NCBI GenBank assembly: GCA_964439015.1
Contig: CAYTMV010000031.1
Coordinates: forward strand, 1 to 25,922
Reading direction: 5' to 3'
Length of the DNA: 25,922 nt
Origin: Gemmobacter sp964439015
GTDB lineage: Bacteria > Pseudomonadota > Alphaproteobacteria > Rhodobacterales > Rhodobacteraceae
Of this stretch, positions 24,538-25,922 are shown in pieces. A model generated the notes under the pieces. The model worked only from the letters and a program-made list of their open reading frames with translations. It was not told where the DNA came from and searched no databases. Within the stretch, counting starts at the first letter, position 1. Each line of letters starts with the position of its first letter. A program made the translations under genes and the position numbers.

Positions 24538-24915
24538 ATGACGCGTTCTGCAATCCCCTTGGTCTACTCCTGTTCTGGCTGCTCAAGTGCGGCACAGATG
24601 GCCAACCATCTGGCCATCGCACTGGATCGGCGCGGAGTGGCCGAGATGTCCTGCATTGCCGGCGTGGGCGGTGATGTGCCGAAACTGGTGCGCATCGCCA
24701 AATCCGGGCGCCCGATCATCGCCATAGACGGTTGCGCCCTGGCCTGTGTGCGCCAATGTCTGGCCCGGCACGGCGTGGCGCCGGCCCAATATCACCTGCT
24801 GTCTGACCACGGCGTCAGAAAACGCTATCAAGCCGATTTCGATCCGCAGGAAGCCGAGGCTGTCTTGCAGAACCTGATCGCCAGCCTGCCCATGGCGGAA
24901 ACCCAGACCGCTTAG
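24538..24915 (+). CDS. DGC-type cysteine-rich putative zinc-binding protein
   Basis: A 125-residue cytosolic protein resembling the DGC (putative zinc-binding) family. The conserved cysteines are Cys12 and Cys15 (YSCSGCSSAAQ), Cys39, and the DGCALACVRQC segment (Cys66, 70, 74), which contains the Asp-Gly-Cys that names the family. Metal binding is likely from the ligands, but no biochemical role is established that I know of. GGAG five bases before the ATG supports the start. It is divergent from the membrane flavocytochrome; the pairing suggests a metal- or redox-related job, which is inference. Confidence 0.8.
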   Translation: MTRSAIPLVYSCSGCSSAAQMANHLAIALDRRGVAEMSCIAGVGGDVPKLVRIAKSGRPIIAIDGCALACVRQCLARHGVAPAQYHLLSDHGVRKRYQADFDPQEAEAVLQNLIASLPMAETQTA

Positions 24916-25332
24916 GCAGGTCACCCGCCAACTGTCACGCGCCGTTTCATTGCCCGCAAGAAGCGTTGGTTCTCGATGCTTGATCGGCCGAGCCGTGAAA
25001 CCGCGCGACGATCCGCCCGTTTTGCGACGACTGTGGCAAAGATGCACCTCTCTTGGCTGCCATCATATGGGGCATTGGCAAGGCACGACCACAGCCTCCG
25101 CCCGCTTGCTGTCTGGCGACAAGCGACCCAAAACGCGCGAAAAGCGTCATTTGCGGGCAGTTCGGACTGCCTCCGGCCCGCTTTTGCCATTTGCCCGAAA
25201 AATGCGGGGCGCCAGCCATGCAGAATATGCAGGCGGGCTTTGCATTTGCCCCGATTGCTCAGCATCCGCAGCACGCCTATTTCGCCCGACATGAACGAGA
25301 TCACTTGTTCAGGAAAATGACGGAGAACGACA
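24916..25332 (+). other. 417-base non-coding stretch with a bidirectional terminator-like dyad
   Basis: No frame here has a ribosome site or a recognisable family; the open frames on both strands read as Arg/Cys-rich low-quality text. Inside is a compound structure at 25141-25186. Outer arms are AAAAGCG (25141-25147) and CGCTTTT (25180-25186). A hairpin GGCAGT-TCGG-ACTGCC occupies 25157-25172, and an alternative GCGGG/CCCGC stem (25154-25158, 25178-25182) runs into TTTT. It may end the DGC-type transcript or a small RNA. Confidence 0.5.
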
Positions 25333-25548
25333 ATGACCATGGCAGCCCTCGATACGACCACCCGTTCGGTGCCGTTCGGCGCCATCTCCACCTACCGCGC
25401 CGTGCAGGCCGTCAGCGCGCTGTTTGCCGCTGTTGCCGCATGGAATGAGGCCCGCGTGACCCGCATGGCCCTGTCGCGCCTGACGGACCGTGAACTGGCG
25501 GATATCGGCCTGTGCCGTGGCGACATCGGCATGATCGGCCGCCACTGA
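25333..25548 (+). CDS. DUF1127 small protein
   Basis: A 71-residue protein with the C-terminal DUF1127 motif (about 37-69): WNEARVTRMALSRLTDRELA and then DIGLCRGDI. DUF1127 proteins are small, basic, often stress-induced and abundant in alphaproteobacteria; some have been linked to RNA binding or to phosphate and carbon metabolism. The start is set by GGAG 7 bases before the ATG. It is a single gene with its own intrinsic terminator. In Rhodobacter sphaeroides one DUF1127 gene is co-transcribed with small RNAs; I see no such array downstream here. Confidence 0.92.
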   Translation: MTMAALDTTTRSVPFGAISTYRAVQAVSALFAAVAAWNEARVTRMALSRLTDRELADIGLCRGDIGMIGRH

Positions 25549-25591
25549 GACCACGATCCAGAGCGGTGCAAACCAGCGCCGCAGGTGAAAG

Positions 25592-25615
25592 GGCCGTCCG
25601 CAGGGGCGGCCTTTT
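25592..25615 (+). terminator. Rho-independent terminator of the DUF1127 gene
   Basis: GGCCGTCC (25592-25599) pairs with GGGCGGCC (25604-25611), 8 bp with one G-T pair and loop GCAG, followed by TTTT. On the minus strand the hairpin is followed by CTTT and preceded by AAAA, so it may also stop transcripts coming from the convergent glycerate kinase gene. Confidence 0.85.
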
Positions 25616-25787
25616 GGCATCCAGATCAAGACACGCGCGAAGACCGACGTAATGCGGGCAGGCCATCACCGGCGTTTGGTCCCGGGCTGCGTGACCAACC
25701 AGTGCAGCTTGCGCTGTGAACCACGCCGGGGGTCACCGGATTTGCAAAGCTGATCTTTATAGACGCGCCAGCCATGCGCGCCTTCGA

Positions 25788-25922
25788 TCAGGTAATCAGA
25801 ATCGCACGAAAGTCGTTCACATTGGTCCCGGTTGGCCCGGGGCTGAACAGATCCCCAAGCGCGGCAAAGGTGAGAACGGCGGTGCAAAATTGGTCCACGG
25901 TAGCGGCGGGATAGTCCTGCTG
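25788..25922 (-). CDS. Glycerate 2-kinase, MOFRL family, C-terminal 44 residues (gene runs off window)
   Basis: Reading inward from the right edge on the minus strand gives an open frame ending ALGDLFSPGPTGTNVNDFRA-ILIT and a TGA stop. The GDL-x-x-x-GPTGTNVNDFRAILI tail is the hallmark of the MOFRL/GckA-type glycerate kinases, also annotated TtuD or hydroxypyruvate reductase, which phosphorylate glycerate in the cytosol. The preceding 20 residues (DYPAATVDQFCTAVLTF) are less typical, so a sequence change or frameshift nearer the edge cannot be excluded. Convergent with the DUF1127 gene; the 239 bases between hold the terminator and no other gene. Confidence 0.75.
   Translation of the reverse strand, partial: QQDYPAATVDQFCTAVLTFAALGDLFSPGPTGTNVNDFRAILIT

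Noticed and set aside
24921..25391. Open frames on both strands in the gap before the DUF1127 gene (also 25053-25448 on the plus strand).
   Set aside because: Arg/Cys/Trp-rich composition, no ribosome site, no family, and one overlaps the DUF1127 gene in another frame.
25666..25887. A 73-codon minus-strand open frame at the right edge.
   Set aside because: It overlaps the MOFRL tail in a different frame; the tail is recognisable protein and this frame is not.

Overview
The window is GC-rich chromosomal DNA from an alphaproteobacterium, most probably a member of the Rhodobacterales (Rhodobacter/Paracoccus relatives). This rests on the dusB(nifR3)-ntrB-ntrC-ntrY-ntrX cluster, the fused ispDF gene, an NtrC that lacks the sigma54-contact loop (as described for Rhodobacter capsulatus), a DUF1127 protein, and CCCGGG-centred repeats that I associate with this order. 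Genus cannot be fixed from the sequence alone.

Layout. 1-2199: the 3' part of purF (Fe-S type) and a divergent short-chain dehydrogenase. 2359-5364: a two-gene operon (beta-hydroxyacid dehydrogenase and PLP trans-sulfuration-type lyase) divergent from a LysR regulator, with an ATC-N9-GAT dyad between them. 5374-12639 (minus strand): the nitrogen-regulation cluster dusB-ntrB-ntrC-ntrY-ntrX. 12815-14909: ispDF-pgpA-pncC, joined by ATGA overlaps. 15042-17933: a COQ10/RatA-like protein, then hpt, a TDG/MUG-like DNA glycosylase and a 58-residue membrane protein, which converge on a BaiN/HI0933-type flavoprotein. 18046-18120: tRNA-Gln(TTG), followed by the wreck of an IS5-family transposase. 18613-22908: a small membrane protein, a YdiJ-type FAD/Fe-S dehydrogenase, and its divergent LysR regulator with a strong promoter almost touching the start codon. 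22976-24915: a ferric-reductase/NOX-like membrane flavocytochrome divergent from a DGC-type cysteine-rich protein. 25333-25548: a DUF1127 protein with a clear terminator. 25788-25922: the C-terminus of a MOFRL-type glycerate kinase running off the end.

How it fits together. Most genes are housekeeping: purine synthesis and salvage, isoprenoid precursors, phosphatidylglycerol, NAD recycling, ubiquinone function and tRNA modification. The nitrogen two-component pairs form one compact transcription unit. Three metabolic modules (dehydrogenase/lyase, YdiJ-like, ferric reductase/DGC) have the usual divergent architecture, two with a LysR gene. Translational coupling is heavy: seven gene pairs overlap by exactly ATGA. 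Two convergent junctions carry paired REP-like inverted elements. I see no phage, CRISPR array, toxin-antitoxin or defence system. The least explained items are the REP-like pairs, the divergent SDR, the near-leaderless LysR gene, the DGC/ferric-reductase pair and a structured 417-base non-coding stretch upstream of the DUF1127 gene.
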